Source: Argentina anserina
Lineage: Eukaryota; Streptophyta; Magnoliopsida; Rosales; Rosaceae
Direction: 5' to 3'
NCBI RefSeq assembly: GCF_933775445.1
Contig: NC_065873.1
Location: forward strand, 6,386,001-6,450,000
Length of the DNA: 64,000 nucleotides
Position numbers and translations under genes: made by a program. The notes beneath the pieces were generated by a model that was given only the letters and a program-made list of their open reading frames with translations, had not been told where the DNA came from and did no database searches. Shown here piece after piece: positions 35,089-46,629 of the stretch (positions are counted from its first letter, which is position 1; each line of letters starts with the position of its first letter).

Positions 35089-36200
35089 AAGGAATAAAAT
35101 ATCGGCGAGAACGGAAATATCGAGGATCCAACAATCGGAAATTTCGATTTTAAAAATAATTAAGTAAATTAATGGAAATTTATATAAAAACATGGAAATT
35201 TTGAATGAAACTTTGAGAAATGTTTATTTGATCAATTATATACTATATGTCATAAGAAATTATTATATAACTATTAATTTATAGTGAGTTATAGTAATTT
35301 GAGGTGAAATAATCGTCAAACATTATTAAAAATTTACTTGATATATATATATTTACCTAAAGGGAGACTAGTTCATCACGCCTTATTTACATATGATACA
35401 TTAAACATGAAATTACATAAGTGATTTAAAATCACATAAATGATATATGAGGTATAAAATTTTTACTATCTTTATCATGTCTTTGAGTAAAATCATGAGT
35501 ATCTTGTGAAGAATAGTCATTAAATGATACCTCCTCTTTCTAATTTTGCATATACTGATTTATATGCCAACCATAGACCATAAGGGTCGTGAGTGATTAA
35601 CTGTGGGTTGTGGTACTGATAGTTCCCGTTTGGTTTGGATCAAGCATTTCTCGACTTTGACCATAACCATAGCTTTGTGAAGATTGTGCATCATTGTGTC
35701 CATATGTAAACACTTGATTGCATCTCATTAGAGAATAAATATGGTGGATAAAACATGTTGAATTTCCCTCATAAGGGTAAGGTCCATCATTACTCTCTCC
35801 TAGACCAAAGGGGTTCGATTCCCTTCAACAACTAGTTCAGTTTTATTTCAATTTTAGATGAATGTTGAGACATGTAATGCAATATAAAATAAAAAGAGTA
35901 ATATATAACAATAAGTTGGTGTAGTAGAATTGACTATAATTTTGTGCTTGCAAAATGATGGATCAGAAGTATGATTCTCCTAACCAGTGATTTTTTATTT
36001 TATTTGAAGTTGGCTTGACACGTGGCGATATTATGAATTTATCGGGAAATTTCGAAAGTTTCCGGATATATCGGGAAATATCGGGAAATTTCAAAAAAAT
36101 TCTATCGAAAAATGTTTGGTATGTAACAGATATATCCATATTGCGAAAAATGGAAAGTTTCGCGGAAATATCGAGGAAATTATGGATATTTTAGTCCTTG
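35088..36200. mobile_element. hAT-like non-autonomous transposon, 8 bp duplication
   Basis: The ends are CAAGGAATAAAATATC and, on the complement, CAAGGACTAAAATATCC. A perfect 8 bp duplication CTCTCAAC lies on both sides (35080-35087 and 36201-36208), as hAT transposases produce. The subterminal regions repeat GAAATATCG / CGGGAAATTTCG motifs. The size is 1113 bp with no transposase. It separates a (CT)n leader from an F-box coding remnant. Confidence 0.85.
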
Positions 36201-36316
36201 CTCTCAACGCCAAACGCCTTTGTGGCCTTCACCGGACCCTTAACGACCTCCCGGACGAGATCCTTCTCCACATTCTATCTTATTTTGATATTTTTAGTAG
36301 TGTGATTTCTTGATAT
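36201..36316 (+). pseudogene. F-box gene remnant, 5' end cut off by a hAT insertion
   Basis: After the hAT element the frame reads NAKRLCGLHRTLNDLPDEIL and then LHILSYFDIFSSVIS before a stop. LPDEILLHILSYF is the classic start of an F-box, the domain that docks onto SKP1 in SCF ubiquitin ligases. Only the first half of the F-box remains. The expected second half and any substrate-binding repeats are absent, and a foldback MITE begins about 15 bp after the stop. The upstream ATG that keeps the frame open lies inside the transposon and is not the original start. Confidence 0.6.
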
Positions 36317-36329
36317 CAACCGTTTAAAA

Positions 36330-37110
36330 GTTTAATCAATAAATAAATATCATGTAAAATATGAATTGAAAGAAAAATTGTTTGCTAAGTCGATTGCATC
36401 AAACAAATGAACGATACTTCTGAAAATTAATAGTCTCATAATCAGCCATTTGTTTGTTTGATACAATCGGCTAAGCAGCGTTCTAAAAAATGGCCGCCTA
36501 GACTGCCTATGCGCTAAAAGGTGGGTCACCACCACACTTTTTGCTTATTCGGTCATCCGTGACATTCAAGGGATTTGGCAGCCGCCTAAGTAGTCTACGG
36601 CATTCCTTGGCTATTTTCGACGGTTCGTGGGGGCAAAATCGGTGGACTTTTAAAAAAGAAAAAAAATAAAATCCAGTGAAAGTAAAAGAACTTCATGATG
36701 AAGGATTTTATTTCAGATGATGACACAGAATATGAGAAAAAAAATAGATATTGAGTTTGAGTCTGATACCGAAAGAGTTAGGAAATGATTTGGAAAATAA
36801 GAACTTGAGATTTAGTCTTTCATTTATTTTACAATTTACTTTTTGTTCTAATATTTTTTATGGACTTTGGATTTAAGTTATTTTGAGTTTAGATTATTTT
36901 GAAATTTAATATTAAACATTATTATATATTTTTAATCATATAAATAGTTTAAATACATGTATAAAAATAAATATTTAATAATTTGAATCCGCCTAGGTGC
37001 TAGGAGGTAATTGTCCGCCTCCATACCGCCTAAGTTTTTTCGAACCTTGCCGCTAAGTAAACGATACTTTTTTACAAAAGTGATATTTATTGATTAACAA
37101 AAAATTTAAA
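36330..37110. mobile_element. Foldback MITE interrupted by a hAT MITE
   Basis: Outer arms AATCAATAAATAAATATCA (about 36333) and TGATATTTATTGATTAAC (37081) are inverted. Inner arms GTCGATTGCATCAAACAAA and TTTGTTTGATACAATCGG are also inverted. The hAT element at 36476-37049 lies between the inner and outer right arms. Confidence 0.55.
36476..37049. mobile_element. hAT-like MITE (CAGNGTTCTAAAAA family, copy 1)
   Basis: The ends are CAGCGTTCTAAAAAATGG and, on the complement, CAAGGTTCGAAAAAAC. The 8 bp flanks CGGCTAAG and CCGCTAAG differ at one base. GCCGCCTA / TAGGCGG motifs are repeated inside. It is related to 56441-57089, including an AT-rich core with TTTAAACTATTT on one strand. Confidence 0.8.
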
Positions 37111-38213
37111 CAATAAAAATTTTATATTCACAGTACCAAATATATAGAAATAAGAGGAGTTTGGATACACATATCCATACCAGTATGGATACAAATATTT
37201 TTCCTAGAATAAATAATAGAGGAATTAATGTGATTTAAACTTAAAAGTCAGACTTAAGAATTTGTTAAGGTGAAAATTAAAAGAAATTATAGTTTGGTTT
37301 ATAAATTTATATTGATAACTATGATTAAGTTATGGTTATAGAAGATGACGCATGGCGAAGATTTAGGAAGTGGGCACCGAGTGCGCAAACTTTAAGTGGT
37401 CAGTAAATTTGTTTCTGTTGCATTCATACCCACAATTTTCATATCAACCTATAATCTTATTTATCGTTATTAATAAAATATGAATTTATTTTAACAATTT
37501 TATTGGAGTGCAAATTTCATAATACACCTCACATCTCAAATTCAAATTTGACAAAATCTTTTAACTCTTTCATTAGCCACCTCAACCTCAGAGAATTCAT
37601 AAGAGCCGCAACGCAAACTCTGTAGGGTTTCTCTAATTGGTTCCTAGTCTTTTGTTGTTGAAAACATGTGAACTTTATGGTCTGTCTTCGAATTTCCAAA
37701 GTGAAAAATTATTTGATTCTTCGTCGTTTATTAATGAAGTTTCATAAAATGAACAAAAAAAAGTTATAAATTCAGTTGAGAGTTTAGACTCTCTCATTAG
37801 GGTTAATTTTAGGAGAAATTACTTATTAGTACTATAACACATTTGAATTAACTAAAAATTCATTTTTCATATTTCTTATACAAATTAGAACATAAGCTCA
37901 AGCCTAAAGAATAAGTATAAAAAAACTGATTAATTAATTAATACAAAAATATCTAAAATACCCTTATTTTTCGTCAAAATTACCAAATGTAACTTCTAAA
38001 TCTAACAAATTTCTCTCTACTCATTTTTTTAGTTTTTTTTTCGGCAAATTTAAGTTTTCCGGCCAAATTACCGGCAATTTGGAGGTGAACCATTATATAA
38101 AGTTGTTCATTATGTCATGGGCTTTCATTTAAGTACCGTATTGCATATGTTTTGAGAAATTTTAAAATTTAGAATTTTACTCACAAAAGACTAGAGTAAA
38201 AGTTAGTTTTTCA
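37111..38213. other. AT-rich intergenic, nothing recognised
   Basis: No open frame of note, no RNA and no clear repeat. Confidence 0.5.
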
Positions 38214-38430
38214 GTCGACAGTAGCAGCTAGATTTATAGTTGACAGTAGCAGGTATCTTCCAAGTCGACAGTAGCAGTTAGATTTATAGTTGACAGTAAC
38301 ATGTTCTTCCAAGTTGACAGTAGTATGTGTCTTCCAAGTCGACAGTAACAGCTGATTTTTAACTCGACAATAACAGTTAGTTTTTATGGTCGACAACAGC
38401 AATTAGTTTTTATAATCGACAGTAGCAGAT
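38214..38430 (+). repeat. Irregular tandem repeat of GTCGACAGTAGCAG
   Basis: About nine copies of GTCGACAGTAGCAG or close variants, alternating with two spacer types (TTAGATTTATA and GTGTCTTCCAA), so that a higher-order pattern of ~60 bp is visible at first and decays to the right. The minus-strand frame across it is a repeat artefact. Confidence 0.85.
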
Positions 38431-38666
38431 AACCTCTTCATTGATGGTAGCAAACACTATGGGTTAAAGAGGGATAAAAAAGTAATATAATTTATGACAT
38501 GTGACAATTTGCCATAATTTGGTCATTATTTATAAATTTTTGTCCTTATTTGCTCTATTAAATTAAGTAGTGAATTATTTGTAAACTAAATTATCATTTG
38601 TTAATATTGAGTAATTTGTTATTAATTTTAATTTACTCGAACCAACTTTCAACAATAATATACGTA

Positions 38667-39042
38667 CAGTCCCTATCCAGAGTGAAGTTCCAATTTTGAC
38701 ACACTTTTCGGTTAAATATTTTCACCATAAGTGATTCAATATTTAGGTATGTTATTCAAGATCATCTCTACAAAGTTTCATCCAATTTGACAATGGTTTG
38801 AGCTTTCAAAATTGAGATTTACACGAACGGTTCACGTTGAACAGTTTTAATTCATTCATTGATTTAATCTAATTTCAATATCTTAACGATGTCCGAATTA
38901 GGTGAAATTTTGTAGAGATGATCTTGAATAGCATACCTAAATATTGAATCGCTTATGGTGAAAAAATTTGACCGAAAAGTGTGCCAAAATTGGAACTTCA
39001 CTCTGAAATTTCAGAGTGAAACTTCACTCTGAATAGGGACTG
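38667..39042. mobile_element. Foldback MITE (CAGTCCCTAT family), 10 bp duplication
   Basis: Inverted arms of about 170 bp begin CAGTCCCTATCCAGAGTGAA and, on the complement, CAGTCCCTATTCAGAGTGAA. The flanks AATATACGTA (38657-38666) and AATATACATA (39043-39052) differ at one base. A 9-11 bp duplication suggests mobilisation by a Mutator-type transposase. A small extra GAGTGAA hairpin is present only at the right end. Confidence 0.8.
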
Positions 39043-39339
39043 AATATACATATGTTTTTGCTGTGCTCTACCATCACCTCATAATTTGCTCCCTGCATTT
39101 TACGAATTATCTTCAGATTTATAAAAACATACTGATATACACAATAAGCTCCAAGTCTAAACCCTTTTAACTGGATCATCTTTGCACCAGCTATTGCTAG
39201 CCTCTCATACAACCACTACACGGGCACCCTCATCCCTCTCTCATACATTTCCTTCATTTTTTTTTATCAGGTAAACAATTGAATTGTTAAAGCACGTCTC
39301 GAGTGAGTTGAACTCGATCACAATTCACAACCTCACACT

Positions 39340-41489
39340 AGGAGTGGTATTAAGTTTAAACGGTTCGGTTTTGGGGTCAAACCGTAAACCAAACTGAAAT
39401 TCAATTTTCGATTCGGTTCGGTTCGGTTTACTGTTCGGTTTTTCAATATTGTAAACTGAAAACCAAACCGAACGGTTCGGTTCGGTTCGGTTTTTTTCAG
39501 TTTTTTTATTTTTCAAAAAAAAAATTTTTTTTTTATTTTTTTAAAAATTCTAGTTTCAAAATATTGTCGATCGACACCAATAGATGTGATCAACATATAT
39601 ATTTAGGGACCATGTAAAAATTTCATCCATTTTAAACATAGTTTGATCGTCCATACTAACCATTAATAAAAAAAGAGGCGTTTTCACATAATAAAACCTC
39701 ATTGACCGTGGCTTTGCCAAATGAGTTTCCTTGTTTCGACCACACACGATCGATGACAAAAATTATGTGACTTCAAATATGTAAACAAATTTTCTAATTT
39801 GCATCTTGGTAATGGGTCATCTCTTAGGGTATATTAGTATTGTTTTTGGTTTACCGGAAATTTCGACGGTCAAACGAGGTCCGAATTGGATGAAATTTTA
39901 AAATGGTCACTAAATATATATACTGATCACATCGGATGGTGTCGATCAATTCCGATAAGTTTCTTTCATATAGTCGCTTCATAATGTGATAGTTTTATTA
40001 TAACTCTAATATAAAGGTTATGGTACATTAGTGGACACTTCGGCGATCGACAACTCCAGTTTGAAATATGGTCGATCGACACCAGTAGATGTGATCGGTA
40101 TATATATTTAGGGAACCCGTAAAAATTTCGTCCATTTTGAACATGGTTTGACCGTCCGTACCAACGGTCAACTAAAAAACATGCGTTTTCACATAATAAA
40201 ACCCCCATTGACCGAGACTTGCCAAATGAGTTTCCTTATTTCGACCACGCACGATCGATGACAAAAATTATGTGACTTCAAATATGTAAACAACTTTTCT
40301 CATTCGCATCTTGGTAATGGGTCCTCCCTTAGGGTATATTAGTGTTGTTTTTGGTTTACTGGAAATTTCGACGGTCAAACGAGGTCCGAATTGGATGAAA
40401 TTTTAAAATGGTCACTAAATATATATACTGATCACATCGGATGGTGTCGATCAATTCTGATAAGTTTCTTTCATATAGTCGCTTCATAATGTGATAGTTT
40501 TATTATAACCCTACTATAAAAGGTTATGGTACATTAGTGAACACTTCAGCGATCGACAACTCGAGTTTGAAATATGGTCGATCGACACTAGTAGATGTGA
40601 TCGGTATATATATTTAGGGAACCCGTAAAAATTTCGTCCGTTTTGAACATGGTTTGACCGTCCGTACCAACGGTCAACCAAAAAAACATGCGTTTTCACA
40701 TAATAAAACCCCCATTGACCGGGACTTTGCCATATGAGTTTCCTTGTTTCGACCACGCACGATCGATGACAAAAATTATGTGACTTCAAATATGTAAACA
40801 ACTTTTCTCATTCGCATCTTGGTAATGGGTCATCCCTTATGGTATATTAGTGTTGTTTTCGGTTTACCGGAAATTCTGACGGTTAAACGAGGTCCGAATT
40901 GGATGAAATTTTTACAAGGTGACTATATATACATATCAATCATATCGACTGGTGTCGATCGATCTTGAGAAGTTTCCTTCATATAGTTGCTTCATATTGA
41001 GGCGGATTTAGTAATTACACATCCGCTTGTATATATATATGTGTGTTTGTTTTAGCAAACTTATTTGAAATATACATATATGGGCATACATATAAACATA
41101 GATGATTATATATACATATATAACACTACAAAAGAGAAACATATAATTATATATAATATAAACCTAAAATCACATTAATCAAAACAAATATTCGGTAAGA
41201 TAAACGTAAAACGACATTATTTTATAAATAATTCGGTTTTTCGGTTCGGTTCGGTTTCTTATATGCCCAAACTGAAACCAAACCGATTAATTCGGTTCGG
41301 TTCGGTTTTTCGTGTGTTCGGTTCGGTTTTTTTCGGTTTCGGTCCGGTTTTTTCCGTTCGGTTCGGTTTTCAGTTTACAATATTGAAAAACCGAACAGTA
41401 AACCGAACCGAACCGAACCGAAGTTGAATTTCAGTTTGGTTTACGGTTTGACCCCAAAACCGAACCGTTTAAACCGAATACCACCCCTA
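39340..41489. mobile_element. TIR element with TTCGG-rich ends (copy 2), carrying array B
   Basis: The left arm starts AGGAGTGGTATTAAG and the right arm, on the complement, AGGGGTGGTATTCGG. They match over ~200 bp, including AAACGGTTCGGTTTTGGGG. The part at 40999-41270 matches the interior of copy 1 (822-1100). The three ~505 bp units (39546-40995) make it much larger than copy 1. I see no transposase and no clear duplication. Confidence 0.75.
39546..40995 (+). repeat. Tandem array B of a ~505 bp unit
   Basis: The palindrome GTCGATCGAC starts each unit at 39566, 40071 and 40577 (periods 505 and 506). The third unit is cut near 40995. Copies are very similar. The unit aligns with the reverse complement of the unit in array A (2091-5612). 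Open minus-strand frames across it (such as 40514-40801) repeat with the unit and are unlikely to be genes. Confidence 0.9.
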
Positions 41490-44400
41490 TCGTCTATTGG
41501 GTTTTTTCTTTCATATTCTTTCCCTTTTTACTATAAATTTTACCTTCTACCTTTTTCTCTGTTTTTTTTTTATATTTCCCTTTAGTAACTGATTTTCTTG
41601 AATCATTTTGTCTGGAATTGTTCCGTAATTTTGATTTTTGCTAGTATAGAGATAGAGAGAAATTAGATCTCTATTTTTATTATATCCCTAAAGTTACTTC
41701 TATTTATGCAATCTAACCAAAGAGATGGAGCTATTACATCGGGTCCTTTCGTCCATTATATTTTTACTCTAGCGAATACACTCTGAGGTCAAATATATGT
41801 GTACGTTTGTATGAGCTAGTCGATCCCACTTGAGTAAGAAGCAGTTCTTACTACGTCACATACTAACGCGAACGTGAAAATTAATCGAAAAACTGAGATT
41901 AAAGTTAATTAATGACATCAATAATAATTAGTCTAAATTAATTAGCTTAATTAGGTTTCCGCACTATTAGTCTCTCGCGCGTCTTAGGTTTTGTTCCCTA
42001 CATAAATTAGCATCTGCCTCGCTACATTTCTAACAGTGTTCAAATTATTCAGTTTACGCCATATGACTAAACCTATATGGTTGTGTAATTCTAACCACGT
42101 CATATATCCTACTCATCGATGAATGCGGTCTTCATATTGAAGAACTGTACAAAAAATAGTATCTCATCGTATATTCGTATTAAATACATAACGGCCTTGA
42201 ACTTGATTTTTTTGACAGAAAATGGCTTCAAGTCACGGAATCTGGAGTAGCACACCCATTCCGTTTCTATCCGTGCCATCTGAAGCTGTAACTCAGCATT
42301 TCGCGAAGAGTCTTAATGTGATTCCCTTTTGGTTCGCCAGTCTGCACAGTAGTCGGTCGTGACGAAGCATGTCATATTATTCATTTATACTAGCTGACCC
42401 AGAAATCCTAATCTTGTAACATTACAAGACAAATTTGAGACGAATTTATATATAGATATGGTGTATGCCCTAGCTTAGATTGGGAGCTATACGCATTAAA
42501 GAGAGAGAAGGAAGCCCATAGTATTCTCCATCTGCCGCATATATCGATCAATATATTTTAGTATACACATCACAAATTGAATCATCATCTATCAATGTGT
42601 GTATGATTAGAAATGAATAATTGTATGTGAGAGGAATGGAGCTCAGCTACTACATGCTGCAGATACAATCATTTAATTAATAGAGTAGTAGTGATGCATG
42701 TATTTATAATAGTAGTGTGGGACTGAGGAGGGCCTTCAAGAACTAGGATTCCCAATACATAGGATCTGATGCTATCTTTCATTGCCTCCTCACCCATCTC
42801 CTCCCTGGCTCCCTCCCTTTATTATTCTATAAATTTTCAGTTTATCCATTAAAGCAGATAAGATAAGAGCTAGCATGCAGCTTCAATCAAATTTGCAAAT
42901 ATGTATCCAATTTGAATTTTACTAGAACATTAGCATACCCTGCAGAGTTCTTTGTATATCTTTCCTTTCCAGATGATATATGGGGACTCAATAGATGGAC
43001 CACGAGGAAAATGCAATCTGTAAGGAGGTTATTTGTTGACTCTTGGCAATGTCCATTCGGCACCCTAATTATACAGCAAACTTTTCTGTATCTAATCAAT
43101 AATAATTATACAAATGGATAAGAAACTAAGGTATAAGATCTAGTGATGTATGTATGTCATAAATAGTTTCTTTAGAGATGTTAGTATTAAAAAGATTGAA
43201 GTTCAGATTGTCCCCAGAGACTCAAATTAGGGTTTAGTAAGTAAATCTTGAAACTAACTAAAATTCTATATCTTGAACGGCAAATGATTATATACTGATA
43301 TGTTGAATAATACTACGTACTTCAGTTCATCAAATACACGTACTACTAGACATCTACATATATCAGTGCTTGATAGTGAACTAGAGAGTGAGAATTACTC
43401 CCCAGCAATTTGATTAACTGGACCACATAGATGTACGCGACTTAAGAGCAACAATACTCTTACTTTGTCTCACTCTACAAGAGATTATAGTTGGGTTTTC
43501 GCATTTTCAGCCACCACATCTGAGATCTATTTGCCTCAAATTGATTTTTTCTTCTTCTTTGACAACTGTCTCAAATTGAATGTGGAAATCCAGTGACAAG
43601 TACTTGAAAGAAACTTGCCAAATTGCAGTATATACAACAAAGTAAAACCATACACAGTTCTGAAAGGAAGAACTGTTGGGATCGATCACAGATTAAGAAT
43701 CCCACTTGCCAATTGCTATCTCGGAGGAGACCGTCGACTTGGTTTATTATGCCAACTTGGGGATGCAATTGCTTGCAATGGATCTGTAGAGCTAAACGAA
43801 TGATTAAGGGATCACTTAACTGCACTTAACTAGTACTTTGGGGATGCTTTTCGATCAGTCGAATCAGATGTGTTCGAAGTTTCTTTAGCAAAAGGAAAAG
43901 ACACACATATGAGGGATCGATCAACAGTGTTTTCTGTTCATCATGTACACGCACTTGCTTAAAGAGAAGTGATCACCCATATGCAAGAAAATGAGAGACA
44001 GAGAAGTCAGGTCCCATTGGCATTCAGCTGTAACCTAGAGTGCATGCACCAGTACCACCAGTACCTGCAGTAACACTAAAGATCGATGACTGCAAAAAGC
44101 CACGCCATAATCTGTTTCATAAGGTGAGGTAGCGACCGTCATTATTTCCACAGTTATATCACACTTATATCTTGACTGTAGTTATAATAATTTTAGGTGT
44201 TGATCTCATGCTTATATGTTCATGTCAATCAACGGGGGAAGCGTTTATAATTATGAATATGTAGAATTTTGAGTAAATGAAACATGAATGGCAACTTATA
44301 TATCCCTCATAGGCTCCTATATAGGGCTTTCTTGTTTGTTTAGTTGAACAAGTACGCAACATAATAGTTGTTCCATGTATATGATATCTCTATTTACGAA

Positions 44401-45258
44401 TTTGACGATATATTTACTGTTATCCAGGTAAATAAAGTGGTTGTTTGATTAAATTTTTTTATTTTATTTGTAAATACATCACTTACGATATTTTTTTCAA
44501 GTTATTGTTGATGTAGTAAATTAGTTTAAATTTTTGTAAACATTTAAATTGCATGTTGTAACATTGACAAGTAAATTTGGCTCAAATAATTTATAGTTGT
44601 AAACTAAGGTATGTACTGTATAGTATATATGAAGGTATATATCATAGACGTCCCCGGAGGCAACAATACAATATATACATCAGATGATGATAGAAAAAGC
44701 AAGAAAGTATAAATATATAGCGACGACAATCAATTCTGTGAAGAGTGGAGAGTAATCTTTCATTAAAACTCGAAGTCGTAGAAGAGTGCCATCTTCCACC
44801 GAATCGGAAATCAAAGTCGGGGAAGGCTGGGAAGCTGCAAAGCAAACAGACTATATCTCATCAGCGAGCTTTTTTTTTTACACATAATAGGGCATCTTCC
44901 TTAACTTTTTATATAGGTCCCTAGATAGCGATCAAATTAAACACAGTAAGGCACTGGTCGATCGATTATAGTATAAACATATGCATGGTTCTTAAGAAAC
45001 ACGATAACTCATCTCTATATACTTGAGAGTTGGGGACGGTTTTGGTCAAACCCCGTGTAAAAAAAGAAAGTAGTACCTGAGGTCTCAGAGAAAGCAAAAC
45101 GGGAAGACAAAACGAAAAGGGGCCAAGGTCGAGGAGCTAGTTTTTCTGTTTATTATGACCACAGAGAGAAAGTGATTGGGGAAATGAGATGGTGAAAGCT
45201 AGGTCCCAAATGGCTCAGCTATATCCTGAAGTCTGATAGTAATGTATGCAATTGCAAT

Positions 45259-45260
<2 letters not shown>
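41490..45260. other. Intergenic, no gene recognised
   Basis: Several short frames (42912-43121, 43571-43829, 44642-44845) show no family resemblance and no splice-supported extension. A weak inverted pair GGGACTGAGGAGG / CCTCCTCACCC lies near 42720-42800. I found no tRNA or known microRNA. Confidence 0.45.
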
Positions 45261-45302
<42 letters not shown>

Positions 45303-45336
45303 AACTGGGAAAAGGGGGGGGGGGGGGGGGGGGGGG
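45261..45336 (+). repeat. (GA)n microsatellite followed by a 23-base G run
   Basis: (GA)n spans 45261-45297. An uninterrupted run of 23 G lies at 45314-45336. Confidence 0.95.
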
Positions 45337-45339
45337 CCT

Positions 45340-46419
45340 GAAACGAGCTAGGGTCCCTGAGTTGATCGATAATGGAAGTAGCCTTCATCCTCTCTGGAAC
45401 CAGTTCCCACAAATCTACATTATGTTTGGTACCTTGATTTGCTTCTTTTCGATCTGTTGATTCAGGGCAAGGTTCAGATGGCTCCATAAACTAGTTTACA
45501 AGTAAAGCATATATAATTTCAACCTCAAGTCTTACTAACTTGCATCATTATATATAGACTACTAGCTACGCTCTAGCTCAAGGAGATAGCTACAGTGCTA
45601 TACGTACTGTAGTCATTATTATTGTTTTGGAAATTTAGATATATATATATATAGGTCAATCGCTGTCACTTTTATGCTCTAAGATTAAAGTTGTGTATAT
45701 AGATGAGATGAGGTTCTTAATGATATTTCTAAGTGATCGGTATTTTGTAAATCCCTACCAGCTTTAAGACGGTTAGACGCCATCTCTCCTGTCACAATCG
45801 ATATAGTTAAGCCTCTCGTATCTTTCTTTTGAACAGTTAAACCTCTTGTATCCAAATATTATAATAAAACCTACTGTAATAAGAAAAAAAATTATGATCT
45901 AAAGTAAATTGAAGTTAATTCCGATAACAGAAATGTTGATGTACTTCAAACTCCAAGAAGATGTATGCATATGGTTAGAATATATTATCCGCTTACTCAA
46001 GCAAAAAAAAAAAACAGAAGTTTCTCCAAAGTAATATCTAAGAAATGTGAGATGTTATAATGTAATTGTTTGTCACCATTGATACGCCTCCCTCAGTCCC
46101 TCTTATTCTTTTCACTCAGACCATCACTCTCTTAGTCCCTCTCTTCCCCACAATCGTCAAGTCGATGGAATCTTCTCTCTTCCTTATTCATTTCATCTCC
46201 AACGCAACCTATACATAAAATTCTGCCTTTCAAAAAACAAATACATAAAATTCTTAGGTATATTTCCACATTATTAAACCTCCTCATTGTTTACGACTTC
46301 GCATTATCCCCTAAACTCTCTCTAACATGTAGGATAAGTATCAATATTGAAGTTATGGAACACAGTAAGTACAAATTCGGATGAAAACCTGGAAAATGTC
46401 TTATCTTTATCAAAAAAGA
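45340..46419. other. Intergenic, nothing recognised
   Basis: AT-rich with an (AT)n run near 45641. A minus-strand frame ending in the (GA)n/G tract is likely an artefact of that tract. Confidence 0.45.
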
Positions 46420-46620
46420 TGAGAAATTATTATATATACCCGCCACATATCTCACGTGGCGTATTTCTTTAATGTTATTGATCCAATTTTTACAATGATT
46501 GTTTCTGATTGGTTTTTATATGTAAATAAACTTTTATCATTTTTACCGCGTGCACGTTAATTATACTATGACGTAATATGATTGGTTGGATAGTGTGGCG
46601 GGTACACAGAATAATTACTC
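46420..46620. mobile_element. MULE-like MITE with 9 bp duplication
   Basis: The inverted ends are GAGAAATTATTATATATACC and, on the complement, GAGTAATTATTCTGTGTACC, both continuing CGCCACA. The duplication CAAAAAAGA flanks it (46411-46419 and 46621-46629). About 200 bp, no coding capacity. Confidence 0.75.
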
Positions 46621-46629
46621 CAAAAAAGA

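Noticed and set aside
35760..35830. tRNA-like B box (GGGTTCGATTCCC), possible SINE or tRNA
   Set aside because: No matching A box or cloverleaf could be drawn, and it sits inside the hAT-like element.
40514..40801. 95-codon minus-strand frame repeated at 39966-40208 and 39556-39759
   Set aside because: The frames follow the 505 bp unit, differ in length and frame between copies, and match no protein family. A repeat artefact is the simpler reading.
42715..42805. Possible microRNA hairpin (GGGACTGAGGAGG against CCTCCTCACCC)
   Set aside because: Only ~10-12 bases pair well, the rest of the arms does not, and neither arm matches a microRNA family I know.
45215..45487. 90-codon minus-strand frame with a poly-Pro and Ser-Leu tail
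   Set aside because: The tail is the complement of the G run and (GA)n tract, and the rest matches no known protein.
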